The notes beneath the pieces are model-generated. The model saw only the letters and a program-made list of their open reading frames with translations, did no database searches and had not been told where the DNA came from. Positions 7,974-16,250 of a stretch of DNA of 64,000 nucleotides are shown in pieces (positions within the stretch are counted from its first letter, which is position 1; each line of letters starts with the position of its first letter). Source of the DNA: DAHUXN01 sp963811805 (GTDB taxonomy: Bacteria > Acidobacteriota > Terriglobia > Acidiferrales > UBA7541); assembly GCA_963811805.1 (NCBI GenBank), contig CAWESU010000001.1, forward strand, positions 372,001 to 436,000. The letters are read 5' to 3'. Both the position numbers and the translations under genes were made by a program.

Positions 7974-8807
7974 TTAAGGGTTGCGTGTGACTTGAGCCGA
8001 TGAGCCCGCCTGCACGGAGTTGGCGAGGCGCTGCATTTCGGCGTGGATGAGTCCGTTGGAGGCCAGGCACTCGAAATCGCCGGGACGAAAAGGCTCGCCA
8101 GAGAAGTTGGTGACCGTGCCGCCAGCCTCGCGCACGAGCAAGATGCCCGCCGCGGTGTCCCAGGACTTCAGGCCAAACTCCCAGAAGCCCTCGAATTGGC
8201 CGCAGGCAACGGAGCAAAGATCCAGCGCGGCGGCACCGGCGCGGCGCACACCGTGCGAGCGCAGCGTGAACTCCCAGTAATAATGGATGTTGGGATTCTG
8301 CACGCGCTTGTGGCTGGGAAAACCGGTGGCGAGCAAGCTGCGGGAGACTGTGTCGACGACAGAAACGTGAATAGGGTTGCCGTTGCGATGGGCGCCCTGG
8401 CCGCGGATGGCGGTGAAAAGGTCGCGGTTTACCGGATTGTAAATGGCAGCGAGCAGCGGCTCGCCACGCTGAAGCAAACCCAAGGAGACGGCGAAAACGG
8501 GATAGCCGTGGGCGAAATTCGTGGTGCCGTCGAGCGGATCGACATGCCATTGGTATTCGGTCGAAGCGCCGGGGCCGGATGCGCCGCCCTCTTCGGCAAT
8601 GATCGCGTGACTGGGGAATTCGCGGCGGAGGCGCGCGAGAATCGCGGCTTCGGATTTCTTGTCGGTTTCGGTGACCAGATCGACTTCGCCCTTGTAAGAA
8701 ATGTTCTTGGGGCGGTCCATGGCGGCGGAGATGATTTGGCCGGCTTCGCGCGCGGCGGCGACGGCGACGTCGAGGAAATCGGCTGGATTTTGCCCAGCGC
8801 TAGTCAT
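7974..8807 (-). CDS. suhB: Inositol monophosphatase family phosphatase
   Basis: A 277-residue cytosolic Mg-dependent phosphatase. Metal-binding blocks are complete: AEEGG near residue 71, WHVDPLDGTTNFAHGYP near 86-103 and SWDTAAGILLVREAGG near 215. Length and motif order match SuhB/IMPase, which hydrolyses inositol-1-phosphate and related sugar phosphates; some homologues act on NADP or adenosine bisphosphate, so the substrate is inferred. The start overlaps the stop of the VWFA gene by 4 bp (ATGA, 8804-8807). It is the last gene of a three-gene operon. Confidence 0.92.
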   Translation of the reverse strand: MTSAGQNPADFLDVAVAAAREAGQIISAAMDRPKNISYKGEVDLVTETDKKSEAAILARLRREFPSHAIIAEEGGASGPGASTEYQWHVDPLDGTTNFAHGYPVFAVSLGLLQRGEPLLAAIYNPVNRDLFTAIRGQGAHRNGNPIHVSVVDTVSRSLLATGFPSHKRVQNPNIHYYWEFTLRSHGVRRAGAAALDLCSVACGQFEGFWEFGLKSWDTAAGILLVREAGGTVTNFSGEPFRPGDFECLASNGLIHAEMQRLANSVQAGSSAQVTRNP

Positions 8808-9802
8808 TGGTTGTTGTCGGAATTGTCATTCGGATTCGGCTCTTCGTCGGACGGGCCAGCTTCAAAATAGCCTTTGCGGTAGTGCAAGGTGTAGGAGCCG
8901 CTGGGAATCTCGAGGTCGATGCCGCAGTAGGTCCCGGCCTTTTCTTTGGGCTCAGGGTAGTAGCTGAGCAAGTATTGGGTGCGCAATTCGCGGCTGATCT
9001 GCTGGAACATAGCGTCCAATTGGGTAAGCGCGTCGGGATAGTAGACTGCCCCGCCGGTGGAATCGATGATGGTGTCGATGGCATGCTCGCCGCCGGTGTT
9101 GCGGCCGTTTTCGTTGGCCACCGGGCGAATCAGAATAGTGTAGAGCAGGGCTTCGGAAGCGATAGCGGCGCGGCGGGCGGATTCGAAACTTGATTTGCTG
9201 GTGGTCTCGCCAGCGTCGGTGACCAAAACGATCACGCGGCGGCGCTCCTCGGGCAATTTTTCCAGTTGCTCGGAGCCGAGGACAATCGCATCGTAGAGCG
9301 AGGTTCCGGCTCCCGGTGAGATTCTTTCGGCAGCGGCTTCGAGCTTGGCGACATTGGCGGAGAAATCGCCGAGTTCAACGACATAATCGGAAAATTCGAA
9401 GACGCCGAGCAGGTCGCCGGGCCGCACGACAAGGCGTATGAAGCGGGCGGCGGCTTCGTTTTCGAATTTGGTGTCTTTCAGAGTGCTTAGGCTGGAATCG
9501 ACCATGAGCGCGAGCTCGAGGGGCCGGTCGGTTTGCGTCTCAAATTTCGCGATCTTCTGCTCGACGCCGTCCTGATAGATCTTGAATGCGGACTCGGGCA
9601 AATCGGCGACCGGTTTGCCGGTGGAATCGAGAACGCTGGCAGGAACGGTTACAAGATCCGTCTGGACGCGGATGCGCGCTTCTTTGTGGGAGCTGGTTTG
9701 CGCGCCGGCACTCGCCGGCAGAAATAGAATCGAGCACAAGCACAGTGCGGCCACAGCTCGCGGCGCGGTGCCGGCCGAAATGTGATTCTTAGGGCGATTC
9801 AT
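8804..9802 (-). CDS. Secreted VWFA-domain protein (acidobacterial VWFA-related family)
   Basis: A 332-residue exported protein. A signal peptide covers roughly residues 1-35 (AVAALCLCSILFLPASAGAQ). After a short beta domain (VQTDLVTVPASVLDSTGKPVADL, then DGVEQKI) comes a von Willebrand A domain with the MIDAS pattern D-x-S-x-S in LMVDSSLST and a downstream Thr/Asp region (GTSLYDAI, VLVTDAGE). This architecture is the VWFA-related family found in many copies in Acidobacteriota; its role is not established. I start it at 9802, one base after the stop of the MoaD-MoaE gene; the upstream open frame lies within that gene. Its 3' end overlaps the phosphatase start. Confidence 0.88.
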   Translation of the reverse strand: MNRPKNHISAGTAPRAVAALCLCSILFLPASAGAQTSSHKEARIRVQTDLVTVPASVLDSTGKPVADLPESAFKIYQDGVEQKIAKFETQTDRPLELALMVDSSLSTLKDTKFENEAAARFIRLVVRPGDLLGVFEFSDYVVELGDFSANVAKLEAAAERISPGAGTSLYDAIVLGSEQLEKLPEERRRVIVLVTDAGETTSKSSFESARRAAIASEALLYTILIRPVANENGRNTGGEHAIDTIIDSTGGAVYYPDALTQLDAMFQQISRELRTQYLLSYYPEPKEKAGTYCGIDLEIPSGSYTLHYRKGYFEAGPSDEEPNPNDNSDNNQ

Positions 9803-9803
9803 T

Positions 9804-10520
9804 CTAGGGAGTAGATGTACGCTGCGGCGAAAAGGCTTCCGCAGGGATTTTCTCGCCTTCCGACCAAACGACTCCATCCGAGAAATACTCCCTCTTCCAG
9901 ATGGGCACAGTGCGCTTGAGAATGTCGATGCCGTAACGACAAGCATCAAAGGCAGCGGCGCGATGCGCGGAACTGACGGCGACGAGGACGCTGGTCTCGC
10001 CGATTTCGAGGCGGCCGAGGCGGTGAACGATGGCGAGCCTGTCGATGGCGAAGGATTTGCGCATGTGGTCGCCAATTTCGCGCATTTTGACGAGCGCCAT
10101 CGGCTCGTAGGCTTCGTATTCGAGATAAAGCGTACTTTTGCCGCGCGAATGATTGCGAACGATGCCTTCAAACACGGCAACGGCGCCGTCTTCAGCGGCT
10201 TTCAGTAAGGCGACGATCTGTTCAGTGCGGATTGTGGTGCGCACGATTTGGACAATCTCTTCGATAGGCTGCGGTGATCCACCACTCACCGGGGGCAAGA
10301 AAGCTACTTCGTCGCCCGCGCATGGTCTGGCATTCCAGGGCGCGTATTCCTGGTTGATGGAAGCGGCGACGGAGGCGCGAAATTCGGCGAGGCGAGGAAA
10401 TCTGTCGGCATAGATGGCGAACAGATCCTCAAGCTTCGACTCATCAGGAGCTAGGCACGCTTCTTCCGCAAGGCCGACGATTTCCCGCAATTGCCCAAAG
10501 AAGAGGACACGCAAGACCAT
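9804..10520 (-). CDS. MoaD-MoaE fusion (molybdopterin synthase, both subunits)
   Basis: A 238-residue protein that joins both halves of molybdopterin synthase. Residues 1-81 are MoaD: beta-grasp fold MVLRVLFFGQLREIVG and the diagnostic tail FLPPVSGG. Residues about 88-232 are MoaE, with VAVFEGIVRNHSRG, LEYEAYEPMA, IVHRLGRLEIGETSV and VPIWKREYF containing the catalytic Lys region. The enzyme converts cyclic pyranopterin monophosphate to molybdopterin. MoaD needs a free C-terminal Gly-Gly for thiocarboxylation, but here Gly-Gly is internal (followed by SPQP), so cleavage is expected, as described for the mycobacterial MoaX fusion. The molybdoenzyme formate dehydrogenase is encoded in the same window. 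Confidence 0.92.
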   Translation of the reverse strand: MVLRVLFFGQLREIVGLAEEACLAPDESKLEDLFAIYADRFPRLAEFRASVAASINQEYAPWNARPCAGDEVAFLPPVSGGSPQPIEEIVQIVRTTIRTEQIVALLKAAEDGAVAVFEGIVRNHSRGKSTLYLEYEAYEPMALVKMREIGDHMRKSFAIDRLAIVHRLGRLEIGETSVLVAVSSAHRAAAFDACRYGIDILKRTVPIWKREYFSDGVVWSEGEKIPAEAFSPQRTSTP

Positions 10521-10692
10521 AACGCCATTCTATCGCGGCGGCGTCCGCTGTGGGCATGTTCTGCGTATGTTGTTCGCGCTGGCCAAGGCGTTGGCGCTGA
10601 CCTGCGCTTGACGCGGGCCGGGAGTCCACGTACCTTAAACGCACTGTCTTACTGGCGCGACGCAGCGCGCTGGTCCCCTGGAGGAGTCGACG

Positions 10693-11598
10693 ATGAAGGT
10701 CATCGTGTCGGGATCTTCCGGATTGGTTGGAACAGCGCTCATCGATTCCCTGCGCCCTGACGGACACACAGTTGGCCGACTGGTGCGTTCCGGTTCTGCG
10801 TCGACGGCCGACGCCACTTCAAAAATGATTCGCTGGGAGCCCCCAACTGGTTCGATCGATTTAGCCGCGATGGAGAGCGCGGATGCTGTAGTGCATCTGG
10901 CGGGCACTTCCGTGGCGGGAGGAAGGTGGACGGCGGCGCGCAAGGACGCGCTGCGACGAAGCCGGGTGGACTCGACGCGGCACCTGGTGGCAGGTCTGGC
11001 GCAACTGAAACAGAAGCCGCGAGTGCTGGTCTCGGCCTCGGCGATCGGGTACTACGGCAACCGCGGCGATGAAATTCTGACCGAGACGAGCGCGCCCGGG
11101 AACGACTTTCTGGCTCAGCTCTGCCGCGATTGGGAGGCGGAAGCGGCAAAAGCGGAACAAGAGGGCATCCGCACGGTTATGCTGCGCTTTGGGATAATCT
11201 TGGTGGCGCACGGAGGCGCGCTGCAGCAGATGCTGCGGCCGTTCCGGTTGGGCGTGGGAGGAAGGCTCGGAAATGGCCGGCAGTGGATGAGCTGGATCAC
11301 GCTGGAGGATGTGGTTGCGCTGATCCGATACGCGCTGGAGAGGGATTCGCCGCGCGGGCCGGTGAACGCGGTGACAGCGAATCCCGTGACGAACGCCGAG
11401 TTTACGAGCGTCCTGGCCAGCGTGCTGCGCAGGCCCGCGCTTTTCCCGGCCCCGCGGTTTGCCCTGCGGCTGGCGCTGGGTGAAATGGCGGACGGGCTGC
11501 TGGCGAGCCAGCGCGTGATGCCGGAAAAACTAACTCGGATTGGTTATGCGTTCCGGCATCCTCAATTGAAAGAGGCGCTTGGGGCCGTACTCGATTGA
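10693..11598 (+). CDS. TIGR01777-type NAD-dependent epimerase/dehydratase
   Basis: A 301-residue Rossmann-fold protein of the extended short-chain dehydrogenase family. It starts MKVIVSGSSGLVGTALIDSL (nucleotide-binding GxxGxxG variant), with VVHLAGTSVAGGRWT near residue 62 and SASAIGYYGNRGDE near 115, where Tyr serves as the catalytic residue. The C-terminal DUF1731-like tail is visible (AEFTSVLASVLRRP, ALGEMADGLLASQRVMPEKL). These features match the YfcH/SulA-type TIGR01777 family; the substrate is unknown. A strong GGAGGAG lies 7 nt before the ATG. It stands alone and is divergent from the MoaD-MoaE operon. Confidence 0.9.
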   Translation: MKVIVSGSSGLVGTALIDSLRPDGHTVGRLVRSGSASTADATSKMIRWEPPTGSIDLAAMESADAVVHLAGTSVAGGRWTAARKDALRRSRVDSTRHLVAGLAQLKQKPRVLVSASAIGYYGNRGDEILTETSAPGNDFLAQLCRDWEAEAAKAEQEGIRTVMLRFGIILVAHGGALQQMLRPFRLGVGGRLGNGRQWMSWITLEDVVALIRYALERDSPRGPVNAVTANPVTNAEFTSVLASVLRRPALFPAPRFALRLALGEMADGLLASQRVMPEKLTRIGYAFRHPQLKEALGAVLD

Positions 11599-11651
11599 AG
11601 ACGTCGCGTTCGGCGGAATTCCCTACGGTGTTTTTGGGCGGATTTCCCGGC

Positions 11652-11679
11652 TTGACTTTGTCTCGCAGTTTGTTAGCCT
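11652..11679 (+). promoter_or_regulatory. Candidate sigma-70 promoter for the FecR-like gene
   Basis: TTGACT at 11652-11657 and TAGCCT at 11674-11679 are separated by 16 bp and lie about 53 bp before the start codon. The -35 is good and the -10 weak. Confidence 0.35.
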
Positions 11680-11731
11680 TGCAGCAGGTTTGCGGAATGG
11701 CCCGTTCCGCCAGAACCGATAGGGGCCACAG

Positions 11732-12430
11732 ATGAAATTGGGTCAATTGGCACAACAGCTGGTTGCAGTCTTCGTAATTCCCCTCCTGGCCGTTCCGATG
11801 TATGCCGCAACAGAAAGCGCCAACATTCTTGGTGTGGTTACGAACACGCAACTTGCCACGGTTGCGAGCGCCAGCTTAGCGGACGGGACGAACATCTTCG
11901 ACGGCGACGTGATCTCCACGGCAGACCGCGGCAGCGCGTGGGTCACGCTTCCCGACGGCGCGGGAATTTTGCTGGGACAAGACAGCGAAGCGCAAATCCG
12001 CAGGGAATCGCCGAATGGGCCGATCATTTTCGACATCGCGCAGGGCGAAGTGCGGTTCCGCAGCACGGACAAGACAGTGGTGAACGGTTTTCTTTACGAC
12101 GCGACGATCGCTCCGGCCGGTTCGCCGACGGCTTCGGGCTACGTGGAATTTACGAGCCCTACGTCGGCAATCATAGGCGCGGAAAGCGGCAGCCTGCTGG
12201 TGACGACTTTGCATGACGGGGGAACCCGGTATATTCCCGCGGGTTCGATGATGGAAGTGCACATGGTTCCGTCGCAGGATCAGAGCCAACAGCAGAATCA
12301 CACGGCGAAGCGGCGCAGAGGATTGATCGTGCTGCTGGGAATCGCGGCGATCGGGACGATTGCGGTGCTGGCCATCGTGCTTCATCACCACCATCAAACG
12401 TACGAGAGCCCGTCGAGTTTTCCGCAGTAA
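11732..12430 (+). CDS. Exported FecR-like protein with C-terminal membrane anchor
   Basis: A 232-residue protein with an N-terminal signal peptide (residues 1-25, ending PMYAATES). The central part resembles the FecR/periplasmic sensing fold: DGDVISTADRGSAWVTLPDGAGILLGQDSEAQI, then IFDIAQGEVRFRS. A Lys/Arg cluster (AKRRRGL) is followed by a second hydrophobic helix, IVLLGIAAIGTIAVLAIVL, and a His-rich tail. It is probably anchored in the cytoplasmic membrane with most of the chain in the periplasm. No sigma factor of the FecI type is adjacent. A strong intrinsic terminator follows 28 bp downstream. Role unknown. Confidence 0.7.
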   Translation: MKLGQLAQQLVAVFVIPLLAVPMYAATESANILGVVTNTQLATVASASLADGTNIFDGDVISTADRGSAWVTLPDGAGILLGQDSEAQIRRESPNGPIIFDIAQGEVRFRSTDKTVVNGFLYDATIAPAGSPTASGYVEFTSPTSAIIGAESGSLLVTTLHDGGTRYIPAGSMMEVHMVPSQDQSQQQNHTAKRRRGLIVLLGIAAIGTIAVLAIVLHHHHQTYESPSSFPQ

Positions 12431-12458
12431 CTAGATTTCCGGATTGAGGAATGGAAAA

Positions 12459-12487
12459 GGCGCTCCGAAACGCGAGCGCCTTTTTTT
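12459..12487 (+). terminator. Intrinsic terminator after the FecR-like gene
   Basis: A perfect 7-bp stem GGCGCTC/GAGCGCC with an 8-nt loop is followed directly by seven T residues. It may also stop transcription of the convergent gene ending at 12510, though the T tract on that strand is only four bases. Confidence 0.9.
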
Positions 12488-12509
12488 GCTTTTGCGAAGT
12501 TGCCGCGAG

Positions 12510-13076
12510 CTACTTTACGACATGCAGAGTGATGCTGATTTTCAACACGTGGCCATTAAAGGGATCCGTTGCGGAAGGCCCTTGCTCTGTCTGGCCGTCG
12601 CGCAAGCCGAGATCGAAACTGGAACGGAAACTTCTCACAACCGGCGAGCCGCCCACTTGGGGAATCCTTCCACTTTCATCTGTACCTTGATTGGCCGAAT
12701 AGACTGACGACCTGTCTACGTTCATATCTAGATCGTACAAGCCGTCGGCGAGTGTGGTACCCCGGGCGTCGATGTCGGTCCCGATATCCTGATATGAGAC
12801 CTGCTGGTTTGTGCTTGAGGTGTTTACGACGATCGGAATCTTTAGCCCCATACGCACCGACCGAGGCCGCGCGCCGTGCGGACTAGCCTCTAGAAACAAA
12901 GTGTATGGTAGGCTGTTGACTTGTTTGCTTCCGTCGTATTCGCTGAGCAGAATATCCAGGCGCAGGCGCGTGGATTCATCGGCTGAAGTCTTATCCTGCT
13001 GTTGGGCAAGCGCATACGCAGGCACAATCAGCATGACCAGTAGTATCCCCGCCACTCGTGTCCGCAGTTTCGTCAT
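12510..13076 (-). CDS. Small exported protein of unknown function
   Basis: A 188-residue protein with a clear signal peptide (MTKLRTRVAGILLVMLIVPAYALA, cleavage near AQQQ). The mature part is hydrophilic and probably beta-rich: RLRLDILLSEYDGSKQVNSLPYTL, then VRMGLKIPI, ending LKISITLHVVK. I do not recognise a named domain. Similar small secreted proteins are common in acidobacterial genomes. An AAAGGAG site sits 7 nt before the ATG. Only 35 bp separate it from the anti-sigma factor gene upstream, so it is probably co-transcribed with the sigma/anti-sigma pair and could be its target or partner. Confidence 0.7.
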   Translation of the reverse strand: MTKLRTRVAGILLVMLIVPAYALAQQQDKTSADESTRLRLDILLSEYDGSKQVNSLPYTLFLEASPHGARPRSVRMGLKIPIVVNTSSTNQQVSYQDIGTDIDARGTTLADGLYDLDMNVDRSSVYSANQGTDESGRIPQVGGSPVVRSFRSSFDLGLRDGQTEQGPSATDPFNGHVLKISITLHVVK

Positions 13077-13111
13077 GAAAACTCCTTTCTAAATTTCGGC
13101 GCAGTTTTTGT

Positions 13112-13897
13112 TCAGTTCGATCGACCGTTTACGAAGTCTTTGCTGTCGTCCCGGCTTCCACCGGAAGCTGACGGTCCCGATTCGTCTTTCAACCCAACGA
13201 TTTGCAATGGCGCAATCGTCAGGGGCTTGATTTCGAGCGGCTCAGCGACTTTCTCTTCATCCGCGAGCAACTCGGCGCCATCGATCTGGCCGCGCTGCGC
13301 TGCACCGACAAGCTGGAAAATGGCTTGCATCTGGCCGGGCTCGACGATGACTTCGGGCTCAGGCGCGGAGTAACGAAGAGTTCGCGGCGATGAATGGCGC
13401 GCGAGCATCGTCGCGGATTTCCGGCGTTCAGTGGACGCAGTGGATGCGATTGGGCCGCGAGTGGGAGGAACCGTTGGCTGGTTCAGCGTCGATAGAGAAG
13501 CGACCTGATTCGGAACAGAGCCGCGAGGCGACTGGTTGAATTTATGCGTGGTGCGAACGGCAAACAATAAGATGGCCAGCGCGGCGCTGGCACCCGCAGT
13601 GGTGAGCCAGGCGCTGCGCGGCAGCCACGACGGCGCGCGATGCGGTTGCGGCTGCTCGGTGATGCGCTGCCGGACGCTGGCGAGAAGCTGAGGAGATGGC
13701 TCGGCGGCGACGGTCGAGCTCAGAGTTGCGTTGATAGCTTGCAGCAGCGTTCGCATGCGGCCAAATTCTTCACGGCAAGCGGCGCAATCGCGGAGGTGCG
13801 CGTCGAAATCCGCGCGGAGGCTACCAGAAAGAGCAGCGTCTGCGGCATCGGCCATGATTTCGCGGAACCGCGCACAAGTTGTGATCTTGTCAGCCAT
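13112..13897 (-). CDS. Zinc-finger anti-sigma factor (ZAS type)
   Basis: A 261-residue membrane protein with an N-terminal anti-sigma domain. The zinc motif H-x3-C-x2-C appears as HLRDCAAC near residues 33-40, preceded by a Cys near residue 8. A single membrane helix follows near residues 100-115 (TTAGASAALAILLFAV). The C-terminal half (about 130-261) is periplasmic and low in recognisable motifs. It lies 43 bp downstream of an ECF sigma factor gene, the usual arrangement for a cognate pair. The signal it senses cannot be read from the sequence. Confidence 0.87.
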   Translation of the reverse strand: MADKITTCARFREIMADAADAALSGSLRADFDAHLRDCAACREEFGRMRTLLQAINATLSSTVAAEPSPQLLASVRQRITEQPQPHRAPSWLPRSAWLTTAGASAALAILLFAVRTTHKFNQSPRGSVPNQVASLSTLNQPTVPPTRGPIASTASTERRKSATMLARHSSPRTLRYSAPEPEVIVEPGQMQAIFQLVGAAQRGQIDGAELLADEEKVAEPLEIKPLTIAPLQIVGLKDESGPSASGGSRDDSKDFVNGRSN

Positions 13898-13940
13898 TTT
13901 CCTGCTCTCTTCCCTCCCTTTCGTGGCGCTTCTGATTCGG

Positions 13941-14492
13941 CTATCGCAATTTCTCCGCCAGCCGCTTGCGCGCCAATCGCAGGCGCGACTTCACCGTGCC
14001 TTCGGGCAATTGAAGCAATTGGGCCACTTCGCTCGTGTTGTAGCCCTCGACGGCAGCCATGATCATCACGAGCCGCAACTTTTCCGGCAGCGCGTCCAGC
14101 TCCTGATGCAAGCGTCTTTCGAATTCGCGCGACGCGGCGACCTGTTCAGCGTTCTGCGAAGCGCCTCCGGTTTCGCGAACGCTGTCCTGCGCGGCGTCGT
14201 CCTCATGGCGCTCGCGCCGCTTCCGCGCGCGGCGATGGTCGATGGCCGTGCGCCACGCGATCCTGACCAGCCAACTGCGAAAAGTGGCGCGGTCGCGCAA
14301 GCGATGAAAGTTCCGATAGGCCCGCAGCAACGATTCCTGAGCCACATCCTCCGCCTCCGCGCGGTCGCGCAAGACGCCCAGCGCCACGCGAAAGGCGAGA
14401 ATCCCGCATTCCGCCAGCCGCTCATGGAATTCGCGCTCGACCGAGACATCTGCTGTCACGGGTTCGGTGCGGCTCGCCGCGAACGCATCCAT
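13941..14492 (-). CDS. ECF-type RNA polymerase sigma factor
   Basis: A 183-residue sigma factor. Region 2 shows ALGVLRDRAEAEDVAQESLLRAYRNFHRLRD, with FRSWLVRIAWRTAIDHRRARKR at the end of region 2. Region 4 shows LPEKLRLVMIMAAVEGYNTSEVAQLLQLPEGTVKSRLRLARKRL, with the helix-turn-helix in the last part. I chose the ATG at 14492 (GGGAAGG upstream) over one at 14537. The anti-sigma factor follows in the same direction. Its own promoter and regulon cannot be identified here. Confidence 0.92.
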   Translation of the reverse strand: MDAFAASRTEPVTADVSVEREFHERLAECGILAFRVALGVLRDRAEAEDVAQESLLRAYRNFHRLRDRATFRSWLVRIAWRTAIDHRRARKRRERHEDDAAQDSVRETGGASQNAEQVAASREFERRLHQELDALPEKLRLVMIMAAVEGYNTSEVAQLLQLPEGTVKSRLRLARKRLAEKLR

Positions 14493-14592
14493 CGCCTTCC
14501 CAATATGCCAGACGCCGGACATGCCGCTTTGGATCACTGGATTGGACGAAACGGTTGCCGGTGGTAGAAGCTACTTTGGGGAACCGCCGGGG

Positions 14593-15747
14593 TTACGCGC
14601 AAAGTTCCAGAATGATTTCGCGGAGGGCGGCGGCGCACTTTCCGACCGAGTCGATTTCAACGTATTCGTCGGCACCGTGAAGGCCGCGGCCCGTGGGGCC
14701 GAAGACAACGCCGGGAATTCCCACGGCGGCGAGGAGCGCGGTGTCGGTCCAAGCAGCCATGCCCGCAAGCTCGCACGCACCGCAGACATGATGGATGGCG
14801 GCGCTGACGCGCTTCACGAGCGGAGAGTCTTCGGCGATTTCATAAGCGGGGCGCGAACCGAGATCGGTCCGCAACGTCGCACGAAATTTCGCGTCTTCAC
14901 TTTCAAGCTGCGCGAGCATGGCCCGCAACTCTGCCTCGGCGCTGGCTTCGGTTTCGGCGGGGAGCATGCGGCGCTCGAGCTGGAGTCGGCATTCCGCGGG
15001 ATAGCTGGATAGTTCCTGGCCGCCGGAGATGAGCGAAGCGTGCAGGGATGCGTTGCGGAGGCGCGCGTGCGGTGGGCGCGACGCGAGACTCTTTTCCAGT
15101 TCATCGAGCGCGACGAGGACGCGGCCGATCATACGGATGGCGTCGCGGCCCTCGGCGGGCAAACTGCCGTGCGCCGCGCGGCCATGGGTGACAATTTCAA
15201 ACCAGGCGTAGCCTTTGTGCGCGACGACCAGATGGAGATTCGTTGGCTCGAGGATAACAGCGGCGTCAGCCCTATGGCCTCGTCGCAAAAGGGCTTGAGT
15301 ACCGAGGCTGTTGCATTCCTCGTCTACGACGGCAGCGATGATAAAAGGGCGAGCGAGGCGAGCCCTTTCCTGGACGATCGCGACGGCTGCAGCGCACATG
15401 GCAGCGACGCCGCTTTTGATGTCGAGCGCGCCGCGACCATACATTTTTCCGTCGCGGATGTGCGGCGTGAACGGATCGGCCATGTCGCCGGCGCCGACCG
15501 TGTCGATGTGCGCGATGAGCATGAGCGCGGGCCTGATGTCGCGCGGGCCGATGCGCGCGACGACGTTAGGCCTGCGGGGCGCGGCCTCTTCGAGTTCAGC
15601 GGCGATGCCGTGTGCGCGGAGGAATGTCTGGACGTGCTCGGCAGCACGCTGCTCGCCAGGCGCGCCGGGGACGAGCGATGAGTTGACGGACTCAATGGTG
15701 ACGAGCTCTTCGAGCAGTTTCAGCGCGAGTTGGGCGTCGATGGGCAT
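14593..15747 (-). CDS. M20-family metallopeptidase / deacylase (ArgE/DapE type)
   Basis: A 384-residue dizinc hydrolase. Metal and catalytic residues are present: LIAHIDTVGAGD (His, then catalytic Asp two residues on), YGRGALDIKSGVA (bridging Asp), VVDEECNSLGT (catalytic Glu with metal Glu), ILEPTNL and the C-terminal GRGLHGADEYVE (last metal His). The dimerisation domain includes AHGSLPAEGRDAI. The family removes acyl groups or the N-terminal residue from amino acid derivatives; substrates such as N-acetylornithine or succinyl-diaminopimelate cannot be distinguished. Its stop lies about 100 bp before the sigma factor gene; the gene upstream is a small membrane protein 15 bp away. Confidence 0.88.
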   Translation of the reverse strand: MPIDAQLALKLLEELVTIESVNSSLVPGAPGEQRAAEHVQTFLRAHGIAAELEEAAPRRPNVVARIGPRDIRPALMLIAHIDTVGAGDMADPFTPHIRDGKMYGRGALDIKSGVAAMCAAAVAIVQERARLARPFIIAAVVDEECNSLGTQALLRRGHRADAAVILEPTNLHLVVAHKGYAWFEIVTHGRAAHGSLPAEGRDAIRMIGRVLVALDELEKSLASRPPHARLRNASLHASLISGGQELSSYPAECRLQLERRMLPAETEASAEAELRAMLAQLESEDAKFRATLRTDLGSRPAYEIAEDSPLVKRVSAAIHHVCGACELAGMAAWTDTALLAAVGIPGVVFGPTGRGLHGADEYVEIDSVGKCAAALREIILELCA

Positions 15748-15762
15748 TTCCGTTCGGATTTC

Positions 15763-16179
15763 TCAAAACCAGGTGCGCTTGCGATATTCGCGATAGGCGT
15801 CGCCGAACTTCTCTTCGAGGACGCGGCGCTCGTTGCGAACGCGCGCCCATTGCAAGGGGATCAAAATCAGAAAAATAAAGAACAGCGCCGGCTGGCCGAA
15901 GAATACGATTAAGCCCGCGAAGAAGAACGCGCTGAAGACGTAAACAGGATTCTGAATTTTGGAGTAGAGCCCATGGGTGACCAGCTCTTTGGCCTGCGCG
16001 CTGATGGCGAAGGAACGGCCGAGTTGCAGCCGCGCCAACGCCCATAGGCAGAACGCAGGAACGGCAATCGCCATGCCGACGACCTGATGCAACGACCACG
16101 CGCCGTGGTCCTGGTAGACGACCAACCCACATGCGACGGCAACCGCGAGGATCCACATCCACGTTTGCCAGGCTTTCAT
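15763..16179 (-). CDS. Isoprenylcysteine carboxyl methyltransferase-like membrane protein
   Basis: A 138-residue integral membrane protein with about four hydrophobic segments. The C-terminal half has the PEMT/ICMT signature: LVTHGLYSKIQNPVYV, then a hydrophobic pair, then RVLEEKFGDAYREYRKRTWF. Such proteins bind S-adenosylmethionine at the membrane and methylate small or lipid substrates; the substrate is unknown. It lies 15 bp upstream of the M20 peptidase gene in the same direction. Confidence 0.85.
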   Translation of the reverse strand: MKAWQTWMWILAVAVACGLVVYQDHGAWSLHQVVGMAIAVPAFCLWALARLQLGRSFAISAQAKELVTHGLYSKIQNPVYVFSAFFFAGLIVFFGQPALFFIFLILIPLQWARVRNERRVLEEKFGDAYREYRKRTWF

Positions 16180-16250
16180 GGATGGAGTCTACACATCTCA
16201 GGCGCGCTTCTACAATGCTGGGCACTTCGGAAAACGGCTGCTTGTTCTGA

